NCBI RefSeq assembly: GCF_000331105.1 | Contig: NC_020054.1 | Coordinates: 1,911,698-1,975,697, forward strand | Reading direction: 5' to 3' | DNA length: 64,000 nt | DNA from: Fibrella aestuarina BUZ 2 | GTDB taxonomy: Bacteria; Bacteroidota; Bacteroidia; Cytophagales; Spirosomataceae | Part shown: positions 18,087 to 26,552 of the stretch, piece after piece | How the letters are laid out: every line of letters begins with the position of its first letter | How positions within the stretch are numbered: position 1 is the first letter of the stretch | Notes under the pieces: model-generated | Told to the model about the DNA's origin: nothing | Database searches by the model: none | The model's input: the letters and a program-made list of their open reading frames with translations, nothing else | Position numbers and translations under genes: made by a program

Positions 18087-18938
18087 ATGAAACGCCTCGT
18101 TCCCTACACCCTGATTGCCCCTTATGTGCTGCATTTGGCGGTGTTTGTGCTGTTTCCGGTGGTGTTCTCGGTGGTGCTGACGTTCCATAGCTGGAACATT
18201 ATCTCGCCGATGCAGTATGTGGGGTTCGACAACTACGCGCACCTGTTGAAGGACCGGCTATTCTGGCAGGCGCTCTGGAATACCATTCGTTTTTTGCTGC
18301 TGCACATTCCGCTTCAGATCGTGGTGGCGCTGGCGCTGGCCGAAATGCTCAACGGCCCCATTCGGGGGCGGGCGTTTTTTCGGGGAGCTTTTTTCCTGCC
18401 CGTGATCGTGTCGGGCGTGGTGGTTACGATTCTGTGGCAACAACTGCTGGGGTTCAACGCGGGCATGATCAACCGGCTGCTCACGGGCATCGGCATCCCG
18501 AAAGTGCCGTGGCTCGAAAGCCCCGACGTTGCCATGTACTCCATCGCGCTGATGGCGACCTGGAAGAACGTGGGCCTGTATGTGATCCTGTTTTTGGTAG
18601 GGCTGCAAACCGTACCGACGCAGTATTATGAAGCCGCCGATCTGGAAGGGGCAACGCCCTGGCAGAAGTTTCGCTACATCACCCTGCCGATGATCAACCC
18701 GACGCTGTTTATGGTGGTGGTGCTCTCGACGATCGGTGGGTTTTCGCTCTTCATCGAACCCTACATCATGACCGAGGGCGGGCCGCTCAACAGCACGCTG
18801 TCGGCGGTCATGTACATTTACCGGCAGGCGTTTCAGTATTACCACATGGGCTACTCGGCTACGCTCGGCTTCTGCTTCGCCCTGCTGATTCTGGCCGTCG
18901 TCGCCATCCAGAAACGCTATGTCGAAACCACCGATTGA
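18087..18938 (+). CDS. Carbohydrate ABC transporter permease, MalF/UgpA type
   Basis: Inner-membrane subunit of about 283 residues with six hydrophobic segments. The start at 18087 (MKRLVPYTLIAPYVLHLAVF) follows the octamer array; the frame remains open to 18036, but that part is repeat-encoded. The cytoplasmic EAA loop that docks on the ATPase is clear: YEAADLEGATPWQKFRYITL PMINP, about two-thirds along. Family 1 sugar permeases carry this loop with the same EAA...G spacing. It pairs with the MalG-type permease that begins 8 bases after its stop, and with the binding lipoprotein before it. Confidence 0.92.
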   Translation: MKRLVPYTLIAPYVLHLAVFVLFPVVFSVVLTFHSWNIISPMQYVGFDNYAHLLKDRLFWQALWNTIRFLLLHIPLQIVVALALAEMLNGPIRGRAFFRGAFFLPVIVSGVVVTILWQQLLGFNAGMINRLLTGIGIPKVPWLESPDVAMYSIALMATWKNVGLYVILFLVGLQTVPTQYYEAADLEGATPWQKFRYITLPMINPTLFMVVVLSTIGGFSLFIEPYIMTEGGPLNSTLSAVMYIYRQAFQYYHMGYSATLGFCFALLILAVVAIQKRYVETTD

Positions 18939-18946
18939 CCTCGACG

Positions 18947-19756
18947 ATGAATAAAGTCCTTACCTACGTTCTACTGGCTCTGGCGGCGGCTTCGTTTCTG
19001 TATCCGTTTGTCTGGATGATCAGCGCATCGCTGTCGTCGGAGGCGGGGCTGGGCGATTTGCGGCTGCTGCCCGTCGAGCCAACGCTGGCCAACTACCGCA
19101 CCGTGCTGGAGCGGATTCCGCTGGGCCGGGCGTTTCTCAATAGTGTTTTCGTCGTGACGGTCACCACCACGCTCGTGCTGATTCTGGGCGCGATGGTCGG
19201 TTATGCGCTGGCCCGGCTGGAATTTCGCGGAAAACAGTTGCTGTTTTTTGCCATCATCTTCACCATGACGCTACCCTTTCAGATTACCCTGATCCCCAAT
19301 TACATCACGATGGTGCGGCTGGGCTGGGTGGATACGTACCTGGCGTTGATTGTCCCGTTCGTGATGAATTCGTTCGCCATTCTGCTGTTTAGGCAGGCGT
19401 TCATGGGCTTGCCGCAGGCGCTGATCGACGCGGCGCGCATGGATGGGGCGGGCGAACTACGCATCATTTTTCAGATTCTCGTTCCCAACATTCTGCCAAC
19501 GGTCGTGACCATCACCATCCTGACGTTTATGGGCATCTGGAACGACGCCCTATGGCCACTCATCGTGGTGCGCGACGAATCGACCATGACGATGCCACAA
19601 CTCGTTACGCTGTTTTCGGTAGGGGGGCGGGCCGATTCCCAACTAGCCGTCAAGATCGCCGCGGCGGTTATGCTGGCTGTGCCCGTGATTATTCTCTACC
19701 TATTTTTTCAGAAACATTTCATCCGCAGTATGGCCTCCTCCGGCCTCAAAGATTAG
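18947..19756 (+). CDS. Carbohydrate ABC transporter permease, MalG/UgpE type
   Basis: Second inner-membrane subunit, about 269 residues with six hydrophobic segments. ATG at 18947 is preferred; an in-frame TTG at 18935 would overlap the previous gene by four bases and couple translation. Typical MalG features are the N-terminal LYPFVWMISASLSSE, the periplasmic TLANYRTVLERIPLGRAFLN segment and the EAA-loop equivalent DAARMDGAGELRIIFQILVP. The ATPase gene is not directly next: a lipoprotein hydrolase and two stem-loops separate them. Confidence 0.92.
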   Translation: MNKVLTYVLLALAAASFLYPFVWMISASLSSEAGLGDLRLLPVEPTLANYRTVLERIPLGRAFLNSVFVVTVTTTLVLILGAMVGYALARLEFRGKQLLFFAIIFTMTLPFQITLIPNYITMVRLGWVDTYLALIVPFVMNSFAILLFRQAFMGLPQALIDAARMDGAGELRIIFQILVPNILPTVVTITILTFMGIWNDALWPLIVVRDESTMTMPQLVTLFSVGGRADSQLAVKIAAAVMLAVPVIILYLFFQKHFIRSMASSGLKD

Positions 19757-19775
19757 ACAGGTCATAGGCTGCGCC

Positions 19776-19928
19776 GTCATTGATAGTCATTGGTGGTCAT
19801 TTGCTGCGCGTCATTCATTGTCATTCGTGGTCATTGATAGTCATGCGTTGTAAAAAGCAATTAATGACAACTAATGACAATGAATGACGCCGAAGGCAAA
19901 TGACCATCAATGACGCACAGCAAATGAC
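19776..19928. repeat. Decamer-array stem-loop (GTCAT/ATGAC) between permease and hydrolase
   Basis: GTCAT occurs at 19776, 19786, 19796, 19810, 19820, 19830 and 19840, so mostly every 10 bases. The inverse ATGAC occurs at 19864, 19874, 19884, 19900, 19910 and 19924. The two blocks can pair into a long imperfect stem around a loop centred near 19852. Spacers differ from unit to unit, unlike a CRISPR or simple satellite. Confidence 0.8.
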
Positions 19929-19954
19929 CCGCAGCGGCGGACCGCACCCATGTT

Positions 19955-21247
19955 ATGAAACAACTCCCGATCTTATTTGCGACCCTGATTCTGCTGGCAC
20001 CGTCCTGCAAGAAATCGGTCGATCCCAACGGTGGCAACGTACCCCCGGCCACGCGCCTGGTCAACACCGATCACCTGCTGGGTACGTTGTATCAGCCCGC
20101 CAAAGTGACCGCGTCGGGTGCCGAGGTCGGTACCATCTGGATCTATGCCGAACCGCAGGCCAACGGCGCTTACAAACTCGTCGACGACGATGATGAAGGG
20201 TTTACCTGTGTGGACGACGTAACGCGGGCGGGCCTGTTTCTGCTGCGCGAGCCTGATCTGGCCACCAATACCGACAAGCAAACCAAACTCAAAAAGCTGG
20301 TGTCGTTTGTGCTCGACATGCAATCAGCGTCGGGCTATTTCTACAACTTTCTCTGGCCCGATGGCCGGATCAATACCACGTTTCGTACCAGTCAGAACGT
20401 GGCCGACTGGTGGTCGTGGCGGGCGCTGTGGCTGCTGAGCGAAGCTGGTCCGTATTATCAGTCGACTGATGCGGCATTGGCCAGTCGGATTCAGACGAGC
20501 GTAAACCGGCTGGTAACGCTGATGATCAGTGACTTTGGCCCCCGCCCCACCGATGCCAATTTTGTCGAGGGCGTGGCGGTGCCGAAGTGGCTACCCTACG
20601 GCTCGGGCTCCGATCAGGCGGCAATCATGCTACTGGGACTAAATAACGTCTACAAACAAACGCCAACTCCGGCCGTCTTGAGCCTGATGGAGAAGCTGGC
20701 GTCGGGCATCCTGCTCATGCAGAAGGGCGATGCCGGGCAATACCCCTACGGCGCGTTTTTGAGCTTCGATAACGGCTGGCATGCCTACGGCAACGATCAA
20801 GCCTACGCGCTGCTGACGGTCGGGAAGGCGCTCAACAAACCCGAATGGATCGCGGCGGGGCGGCGCGAGGTCGAGAACTTTTACCCCTACATCCTAAACG
20901 AAGGCTTTCTGGAGTCGTTTTCGGTGCGGCAATCGGGCCAATCGTTCACCGAGCTGAAGCGGTCTAAATTTTCGCAAATTGCCTATGGCGTCCGGCCGAT
21001 GGTCTGGGCGACGCTGGCCTTGTACGAACAAACCAACGACGCCAAATGGCTGACGCAGGCTGAGAAACTGACGCGCTGGTTTTTCGGCAGCAACCCCGCC
21101 AACGCTACGATGTATGACCGCGCCACGGGCCGGGGTTATGATGGCATTTCGTCGGCAACGAGTGTCAGTCGTAACGCCGGTGCTGAATCCACCATCGAAG
21201 CACTACTGGCCATTCAGATGGCCGAGAAATACGGATTTAAAGAGTGA
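19955..21247 (+). CDS. Lipoprotein with (alpha/alpha) toroid glycoside hydrolase-like fold
   Basis: Predicted lipoprotein of 430 residues; signal [18 protein letters not shown] with lipidation at Cys18. The rest is almost all helical with repeated aromatic and acidic motifs: [59 protein letters not shown] and [20 protein letters not shown] near the C-terminus. These suggest a six-hairpin toroid such as GH9, GH88/105 or related families, but I cannot fix the family or catalytic residues. Its place inside the ABC importer locus suggests that it trims the oligosaccharide before inner-membrane import. It could be periplasmic or surface-exposed. Its stop codon lies in the next stem-loop. Confidence 0.7.
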   Translation: MKQLPILFATLILLAPSCKKSVDPNGGNVPPATRLVNTDHLLGTLYQPAKVTASGAEVGTIWIYAEPQANGAYKLVDDDDEGFTCVDDVTRAGLFLLREPDLATNTDKQTKLKKLVSFVLDMQSASGYFYNFLWPDGRINTTFRTSQNVADWWSWRALWLLSEAGPYYQSTDAALASRIQTSVNRLVTLMISDFGPRPTDANFVEGVAVPKWLPYGSGSDQAAIMLLGLNNVYKQTPTPAVLSLMEKLASGILLMQKGDAGQYPYGAFLSFDNGWHAYGNDQAYALLTVGKALNKPEWIAAGRREVENFYPYILNEGFLESFSVRQSGQSFTELKRSKFSQIAYGVRPMVWATLALYEQTNDAKWLTQAEKLTRWFFGSNPANATMYDRATGRGYDGISSATSVSRNAGAESTIEALLAIQMAEKYGFKE

Positions 21248-21311
21248 GAGAGCACTGAGTGAACGAGCGATCCGCCGCGGTGAAAGCTCGTTCACTCAGT
21301 CGCTCTCTCAC
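21244..21311. repeat. Stem-loop with about 7-8-nt periodic arms between hydrolase and ATPase genes
   Basis: GTGAGAGAGCACTGAGTGAA at 21244-21263 continues to ACGAGC; the whole arm 21244-21268 pairs with 21286-21311 with a single inserted base. GAG recurs about every 7-8 bases. The loop is 17 nt. The left arm contains the hydrolase stop codon, and the ATPase ATG lies 12 bases after the right arm. Confidence 0.7.
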
Positions 21312-21323
21312 CATTCTTCGCTT

Positions 21324-22421
21324 ATGGCTCAAATTTCTCTTTCGCATATTGCCAAAGCTTACCCCAATGGCCCACGCGTGATCCGTGACGTCAGCCTGAC
21401 GGTCAACGACCGCGAGTTTGTGGTGTTCGTCGGGCCGAGTGGCTGCGGCAAATCGACGCTCTTGCGCATGATTGCGGGGCTGGAAGACATCACCGATGGC
21501 GACCTGCTGCTCGACGGGCAGCGCATCAACGATCTGCCGCCCAAAGACCGCGACATTGCGATGGTGTTTCAGAACTACGCGCTCTACCCGCACATGACCG
21601 TGTTCGACAACATGGCCTTTGGGCTGAAACTGCGCAACTTCAGTAAAGCTGATATCCGGCAGCGTGTCGAGAAGGCCGCGACCATTCTGGATATTCAGAA
21701 CCTGCTCGACCGCAAGCCGAAAGACATGTCGGGTGGGCAGCGGCAGCGGGTGGCGATTGGGCGGGCGATCGTGCGCGACCCGAAGGTGTTTCTGTTTGAT
21801 GAACCGCTCAGCAACCTCGACGCCAAGCTACGCGGCCAAACGCGCATCGAGTTGCAGAAACTCCATCGGGAACTGCAAGCAACGATCATCTACGTCACGC
21901 ACGATCAGGTAGAGGCCATGACGCTCGGCAACCGGATCTGCGTGCTGCGGGGCGGCGACGTGATGCAGTTCGATACGCCCATGACGCTGTACAATCAGCC
22001 CGCCAACCTGTTTGTAGCGGGGTTTATCGGCTCGCCCCCCATGAATTTCCTGCGAGGTACCCTGACTGAGCAGGCCGGTACGGTACAGTTTGTAAGTGAT
22101 GGGGGCGAGGTACGCATCGACCTGAGCACGCACCCCCACCGGCAGGCTTTTGCGGTACAGGCAGGCCGCCCGGTGGTATTAGGCATTCGGGCCGAGCACC
22201 TCACCGATCAACCCAATCCGGCTTACCACGTTCAGCCAATGGCGGTCGATGCGCTCGAACAACTGGGCAACGAATTGTTTGCCTACGGTATGTTGGCCGG
22301 TAATCGGTTTGTGGCGCGGCTCCCCGCCGATTCGACACTACAACTGAATGAACCCGCTACGCTGTACTGGCAAACCGAAAAGTGCCACCTGTTCGACGCC
22401 GAAACGGAACAGCGCTTGTAG
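21324..22421 (+). CDS. ABC transporter ATPase, MalK/UgpC/MsmK type
   Basis: Cytoplasmic ATPase of about 365 residues that would drive the two sugar permeases upstream. With the start at 21324 ([16 protein letters not shown]) the motifs fall as expected: Walker [10 protein letters not shown] at 37-45, Q-loop glutamine 83 ([10 protein letters not shown]), signature MSGGQ at 135-139, Walker B FLFDE at 156-160, D-loop SNLD and H-loop histidine 193. The C-terminal 130 residues form the TOBE/OB regulatory domain of the MalK subfamily (GIRAEHL motif). The in-frame ATG at 21114 lies inside the hydrolase gene and is not used. A strong terminator follows, so this probably ends the locus. Confidence 0.93.
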   Translation: MAQISLSHIAKAYPNGPRVIRDVSLTVNDREFVVFVGPSGCGKSTLLRMIAGLEDITDGDLLLDGQRINDLPPKDRDIAMVFQNYALYPHMTVFDNMAFGLKLRNFSKADIRQRVEKAATILDIQNLLDRKPKDMSGGQRQRVAIGRAIVRDPKVFLFDEPLSNLDAKLRGQTRIELQKLHRELQATIIYVTHDQVEAMTLGNRICVLRGGDVMQFDTPMTLYNQPANLFVAGFIGSPPMNFLRGTLTEQAGTVQFVSDGGEVRIDLSTHPHRQAFAVQAGRPVVLGIRAEHLTDQPNPAYHVQPMAVDALEQLGNELFAYGMLAGNRFVARLPADSTLQLNEPATLYWQTEKCHLFDAETEQRL

Positions 22422-22446
22422 GCCAGGTACGTCCATCATAACCCAT

Positions 22447-22485
22447 AAAAAAAGCCCCGCAGCGTTTACGCTGCGGGGCTTTTTT
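22447..22485. terminator. Strong bidirectional rho-independent terminator
   Basis: AGCCCCGCAGCG (22453-22464) and CGCTGCGGGGCT (22469-22480) form a perfect 12-bp GC-rich stem with a 4-nt loop, flanked by an A-run on the left and a T-run on the right. It closes the ABC/SusCD locus on the plus strand and the ferritin-like gene (stop at 22504) on the minus strand. Confidence 0.92.
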
Positions 22486-22503
22486 CGGTCAGGTACGTTC
22501 CGA

Positions 22504-23313
22504 TCACTTCGGCAGGAACGGACCGGCAATTGCCAGTACTTGCTCCTTCGTCAGCGGCTCGTCGAACGATTCGAAGACAACCTGCGCTTTTTCAGCTACG
22601 CGCGGCGTCGCACGCGGGATGATTTTGGCGTCGGCTACCTGCAGCAGATCCACACCCGCTTGGTTGTACTGGCTTTCGTTTTGGTAAACGGCCGTCGGTA
22701 CACCCATCGGGAATACATCGGATGAGTATACGTAATCGATGCCGCGCAGACGACGGATACCTGCCACGTGGCGGGCTTCTACTGAGTGGATCCGCAGAGC
22801 GGCCGTCAGCACGTCTTTGTTGCTCATCAGGTTGGCCGCCTGGCCTTTGTAGGCACGAACACCCGTATCTTCCAGGGCGTTAGCCACCGTCAGGAAGGTT
22901 TGGTAATTCGTCAATACTGTCGGGAAGGCACCACCCGCCGTGAAGTCGTACTTCGCAGGCTTGGGGATTGCGGCGCTGCCCAGGGCGGCGTTTAAGAAGT
23001 CAACGTGTTGGGCTTCGTGCTTGGTGATCGTGACGATACCGTCGCGGTCGGCGCCCGGTACGATACCTGAGAACAGGCCAGCCCGGTAGAAGTCGCGCTC
23101 GAGGTATTCGAGCGTTAGGGCGAAATTCAGTACGTCGACGATGATGTTCGACTGACCGAATGCCTTGTTCATCGATGCGGCCAGGAGCGTGGGGGTACCA
23201 ACCGCGGCGGCAGCAAACGTTTTCTTTAGCAGGTTCCGGCGTGAGTGTTGGAGCCGCTCGTTAGCCTCGGCATCGACTTTTTCGATGTCAGAGAAAAGTT
23301 GAAATAGGTTCAT
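22504..23313 (-). CDS. Ferritin-like domain protein with Tat-type signal (copy 1)
   Basis: Exported protein of 269 residues in the Ferritin_2 (desiccation-related) group. An N-terminal 25-residue arm precedes the twin-arginine stretch HSRRNLLKKTFAAAA and a hydrophobic segment. The ferritin-like four-helix bundle follows, with carboxylate and histidine motifs ALTLEYLERDFYRAG, TKHEAQHVDFLNAAL, ANALEDTGVRAYKG and IHSVEARHVAGIRRLRG, consistent with a di-metal site. Homologues in Bacteroidota often come as tandem pairs like this one. A role in metal or oxidative-stress handling outside the cytoplasm is inferred. The start at 23313 keeps the full Tat signal; the upstream copy ends 18 bases before it. 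Confidence 0.8.
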   Translation of the reverse strand: MNLFQLFSDIEKVDAEANERLQHSRRNLLKKTFAAAAVGTPTLLAASMNKAFGQSNIIVDVLNFALTLEYLERDFYRAGLFSGIVPGADRDGIVTITKHEAQHVDFLNAALGSAAIPKPAKYDFTAGGAFPTVLTNYQTFLTVANALEDTGVRAYKGQAANLMSNKDVLTAALRIHSVEARHVAGIRRLRGIDYVYSSDVFPMGVPTAVYQNESQYNQAGVDLLQVADAKIIPRATPRVAEKAQVVFESFDEPLTKEQVLAIAGPFLPK

Positions 23314-23331
23314 GTCTGTTGCGTTGAGGGG

Positions 23332-24075
23332 TTACATCACGGGCACGCTGTTGGCCGTGAGTTTTTCTTTGATATAGCGCTGCGCAATTGGTAACACCTC
23401 ACCAGGTGTACGTACCACATCCAGTCCGTTGTTGTTAACGACGTCGTCACCAGCAAAGAAGCCCGTGCTCGGAGAAAGCGTCAAGGTACGGAGTAGACCA
23501 GCGTGCCGTGCCTCAACTGACACGATTTTACCAGCAACCAGCAACAGCGATGCATCCGTCAGGAGGCGACCTGCACCGTTGTAAGCCGAAACGCCCACAT
23601 CTTCAAACTGACGAGCCTGGTTCAGGACGAACAGACGGTCGGTGAAATCGATGCTGCTAAAGTCGGGCGTCAGCGCCGGCAGACCAGCGGCACCCAGAGC
23701 GGCTTTGAAGAATTCAGCGTGCACGATCTCGTGGTTGCGGATTTCTTTCAACAGTTCAAACTCACGAGTGGTAATGTCTTTGTAAGGGGTTTTGATCACT
23801 TGATCGTAGAACGCAGCCTCCAATTGCTCCAGCGCATAGGCGTAGTTCAGGATGGCAATGTTACCAGACCCCAGGTCAATCGTGTCACCAGCGGCCCGGG
23901 CACCCCGATCGGCGCCAGGAGCAACCGCGCTGTCTTTATTTTCGCACGCCGCCAGAATTGCTGACGTCATGGCTACCGAAAAGCCTGCATAACGCAGGAA
24001 TCGACGCCGGCCAACCTGCTCCACAAACTCACCCGGAGTGGTTGGGGTAGGGGTCTTTTTCGTACCGATTTCCAT
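23332..24075 (-). CDS. Ferritin-like domain lipoprotein with Tat-type signal (copy 2)
   Basis: About 247 residues; first gene of the ferritin-like pair. The start at 24075 (MEIGTKKTPTPTTPGEF) is preferred over an in-frame ATG at 24126. The signal has an arginine-rich GRRRFLRYAGFS followed by a hydrophobic stretch ending ILAAC, so both Tat export and lipidation are possible. The ferritin-like fold shows ALEQLEAAFYDQVI, RNHEIVHAEFFKAALG, ARQFEDVGVSAYNGAG and IVSVEARHAGLLRTL. It is transcribed divergently from the Dabb gene. In the shared gap, CGTTCC (24192-24197) and GGAACG (24206-24211) form a short inverted repeat that could be an operator, a weak guess. Confidence 0.8.
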   Translation of the reverse strand: MEIGTKKTPTPTTPGEFVEQVGRRRFLRYAGFSVAMTSAILAACENKDSAVAPGADRGARAAGDTIDLGSGNIAILNYAYALEQLEAAFYDQVIKTPYKDITTREFELLKEIRNHEIVHAEFFKAALGAAGLPALTPDFSSIDFTDRLFVLNQARQFEDVGVSAYNGAGRLLTDASLLLVAGKIVSVEARHAGLLRTLTLSPSTGFFAGDDVVNNNGLDVVRTPGEVLPIAQRYIKEKLTANSVPVM

Positions 24076-24359
24076 AGTACCTGAAAAGAAATTGTTGATT
24101 AGTAAATCCGCCCGACCTTCGGACAATTCAGCGTTATGAACGGGATTGGTAGCCGAATGGATTTGAGGAATCGAGCGAAAAATCGAAAAATCGTTCCATT
24201 CTGAGGGAACGGGACAATTATCCCCCGATATGACTATTTTTAGCCAATGTTTACTTATACGTATGTCGAAAATGGTTTTCTAAAATCGGCGTAAACAGTA
24301 TGTTCACAAAGCCGGTGTCTTCACCTTGTGATGACTTCTTTTACCAATACGTTTCGTTC

Positions 24360-24755
24360 ATGAATCAGATTCTCTGCTCGCTCTGCGCCGTCCTGCTGTT
24401 CGCCACGACGGCACTGGCTGATCCTCCCAAAAAGCAAGCCCCCAAAGCCATGCTCCAACACATCGTGCTGTTTAAGTTCAAACCAGAAACGACACCCGAG
24501 AAAGTAACCGAGATCATAGCGGCCTTCGAAGCGCTACCGTCGAAGATCAAAGAGATCAAAAGTTTCCAGTGGGGCACCAACAATAGCCCCGAAAAACTGG
24601 ATAAAGGCCTGACGCACGCCTTTATCCTGACGTTTGACAGTGCCAAAGACCGCGACACGTACCTGCCGCATCCGGCCCACAAACAATTTGGCTCAGTGGT
24701 TGGCCCTTGGCTCGCCGACGTCACCGTGGTTGACTTCGTCAATCAGGCCAAATAG
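24360..24755 (+). CDS. Exported Dabb (stress-responsive A/B barrel) domain protein
   Basis: About 131 residues. The start at 24360 gives signal peptide MNQILCSLCAVLLFATTALA; an in-frame ATG at 24300 would bury it. The mature part is a single Dabb domain: MLQHIVLFKFKPETTPEKV at its start, then FQWGTNNSPEKLDKGLTHAF and the conserved YLPHPAHKQFGSVVGPWLAD. Dabb proteins form small dimeric barrels; in plants they respond to stress, and in bacteria their function is mostly unknown. It is convergent with the TPR gene, and both stop codons lie within one shared hairpin. Confidence 0.85.
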   Translation: MNQILCSLCAVLLFATTALADPPKKQAPKAMLQHIVLFKFKPETTPEKVTEIIAAFEALPSKIKEIKSFQWGTNNSPEKLDKGLTHAFILTFDSAKDRDTYLPHPAHKQFGSVVGPWLADVTVVDFVNQAK

Positions 24756-24821
24756 CCTGGGGTTAAACAAAAAAAGCCAACCGGTCAAGGTTGGCTTTTT
24801 TTGTTTAACCCCAGGCTATTT
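24750..24821. terminator. Perfect 33-bp bidirectional terminator containing both stop codons
   Basis: Arms 24750-24782 and 24789-24821 are exact reverse complements around the 6-nt loop GGTCAA. The inner stem is AAAAAAAGCCAACC/GGTTGGCTTTTTTT, with T-runs in either direction. The outer part contains the TAG of the Dabb gene (24753-24755) and the TAG of the TPR gene (24816-24818). Confidence 0.93.
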
Positions 24822-26219
24822 CTCCCGGTATTGCTGAATGATCTTGTACAGGGCTTTTTGTTTTTCGAGTTCGGGGAAGAACTCAAACAACTGTACATGG
24901 CTGTCGTAATCGAGCGTAAGAGCCGTTTCCAGATTCAGCAGCGCGTCGCGGTAGTTGCCGGCGTAGATCTGATACACCACAGCCCGGTAATACAAGTCGG
25001 CCTCCTGCGGCAGTTCGCTAAGCCCCGCCTGAATGGTTTGGTACGCCTGCGCAAAGTCGCCCTGATCAAACGGAATCAGTGACCATAGCAGGTACACGTC
25101 GGCATTGGTCGGGTCGATCTCCGCGGCTTTTTCAAACGCATCGACGCTGGCAATGACATTCCCGATTTTGTACTCGGTTTCGGCCAGGATGATATGGTAG
25201 TCGGCGTTGTTGTCGTTAAGCTTGATCGCCTTTTGCAGAAAGGGCACAGCTTCGTACCATTTGCCCAACTCACTCATGCACGCGCCGATGCCATACCAGG
25301 CTTCGTCCCAGAGCGGATCGAGCTTAACGGCTTCGCGGTACTCCTTAATCGCCTCCGGGAGTCGGTCCTGCCGTTCGAGGCTGGCGCCGAGGTGGCAATA
25401 GGTGTCGGCGGTGGCTTCTTCGTATTTAAGCGTTTCGCGGTAAGCGGCTTCGGCCTTTTCAAACAACCCCAGGTTCATGTAGGTGTTGCCGAGGTTGAAG
25501 TGAGCCGACGCAAAATCATCCTTGATGATAATGGCATAGTCGTAGGCTTCGGCGGCTTCCACAAAGCGGCTTAGCTTACTATAGGCGATGCCGAGGTTAT
25601 ACCAGGCATTGTACGAATACGGATCCTTGTCGATCAGCGACTCGTAATAAGGCAGGTGCTCTTCCAGATTGCCCGCCACGTCGAGGCAGAACGACAGCTC
25701 GTAGAGCGCCCCCTCGTTGGCCGGGTTCAGGTCGATCGCCTTTTTGTAGAACGTAACCGCCTCGTCAAACTTACCCCAGTTCTGATAGCTCTGCGCCATC
25801 TGGAAATACACATCGTCTTTATCGTCGGTACGATCGAGCATCTCCTGAAGCGTTTCGATGGATTCTTCGAACCGCCCGGCCATGTTCAGCACCGACCCAC
25901 GCATGTATTGCACGTCGAGGTCGCCGGGGTTAAACAACCCCGCTTTATCCAGTTGATCGAGACTTTCGTCAAATCGTTGGTAGTTGGCCAGAATCTGTGC
26001 CCGATCAAGCATCAGTTCCAGCGCGTAAGGAAAGTGATCCAGGCCAGCCTCGGCCGCTTTGAATGCCCGGTCGAGGTCAGCTTCGTTGAGATAATGTTCA
26101 ACCAGACGTTCGTAGACGTCGAGGTCGAAATAAAAATTTTCTTCACTGGCGAGCATTTGCTCAAAGCGTTGGATGCTCTCTTTGATGTCGCCAGCTCGTT
26201 CGTCAAATTCTTGCTCCAT
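24816..26219 (-). CDS. Tetratricopeptide repeat protein
   Basis: Protein of about 467 residues made almost wholly of TPR motifs (roughly a dozen 34-residue units), for example AWYNLGIAYSKLSRFVEAAE, AHFNLGNTYMNLGLFEKAEA and ADTYCHLGASLERQDRLPEA. The start at 26219 (MEQEFDERAGD) is preferred over an ATG nine residues upstream. There is no signal peptide or membrane segment, so it is probably a cytoplasmic scaffold. Similar soluble TPR proteins are common single genes in Cytophagales. The partner is unknown and no neighbour suggests one; it is convergent with the Dabb gene. Confidence 0.88.
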   Translation of the reverse strand: MEQEFDERAGDIKESIQRFEQMLASEENFYFDLDVYERLVEHYLNEADLDRAFKAAEAGLDHFPYALELMLDRAQILANYQRFDESLDQLDKAGLFNPGDLDVQYMRGSVLNMAGRFEESIETLQEMLDRTDDKDDVYFQMAQSYQNWGKFDEAVTFYKKAIDLNPANEGALYELSFCLDVAGNLEEHLPYYESLIDKDPYSYNAWYNLGIAYSKLSRFVEAAEAYDYAIIIKDDFASAHFNLGNTYMNLGLFEKAEAAYRETLKYEEATADTYCHLGASLERQDRLPEAIKEYREAVKLDPLWDEAWYGIGACMSELGKWYEAVPFLQKAIKLNDNNADYHIILAETEYKIGNVIASVDAFEKAAEIDPTNADVYLLWSLIPFDQGDFAQAYQTIQAGLSELPQEADLYYRAVVYQIYAGNYRDALLNLETALTLDYDSHVQLFEFFPELEKQKALYKIIQQYREK

Positions 26220-26552
26220 GTAGCTGTGTCGATTCACAACCACCACCTGCGATTTGCCGAAAAGCGGAATACGCCGGTCGAAAGTTGTACCGCACGGGAT
26301 AGGGGACGCACCACCGGCGCGATTTATCCGATGTTGTTAAGAAATATACGTAGAAAAACGGAAATCCCGACAAACGCGTTCAAATACTTTTTATAGGACG
26401 GAAGCGGAGCAAGAGTAGCAGTCGGGTTCAAAAGGCAGCAGGATAAGGCGATAAGGAGTAACGGATTGCTGGTCAGCGACAAGTAAGTCAACGACTTGGG
26501 CCAAACACTGCTCTTTTGACCTTGATTGGCCCGGTCGTCACCCAGGCGATCC
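26220..26552. other. Intergenic region, nothing recognisable
   Basis: About 330 bases between two minus-strand genes. I looked for tRNA arms, small ORFs, -7 boxes and hairpins and found none I would defend. Confidence 0.5.

Noticed and set aside
19776..19928. CRISPR array, because of evenly spaced repeats
   Set aside because: The repeat is only 5 nt, the period is 10 nt, the array inverts halfway and no cas gene is present.
21114..21323. Upstream start of the ABC ATPase at 21114
   Set aside because: The extra residues overlap the hydrolase gene and the stem-loop; [16 protein letters not shown] at 21324 is the normal MalK N-terminus.
26397..26470. Possible tRNA, from a GGGTTCAAA stretch like a T-loop
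   Set aside because: No acceptor stem, anticodon arm or CCA-proximal pairing could be built around it.
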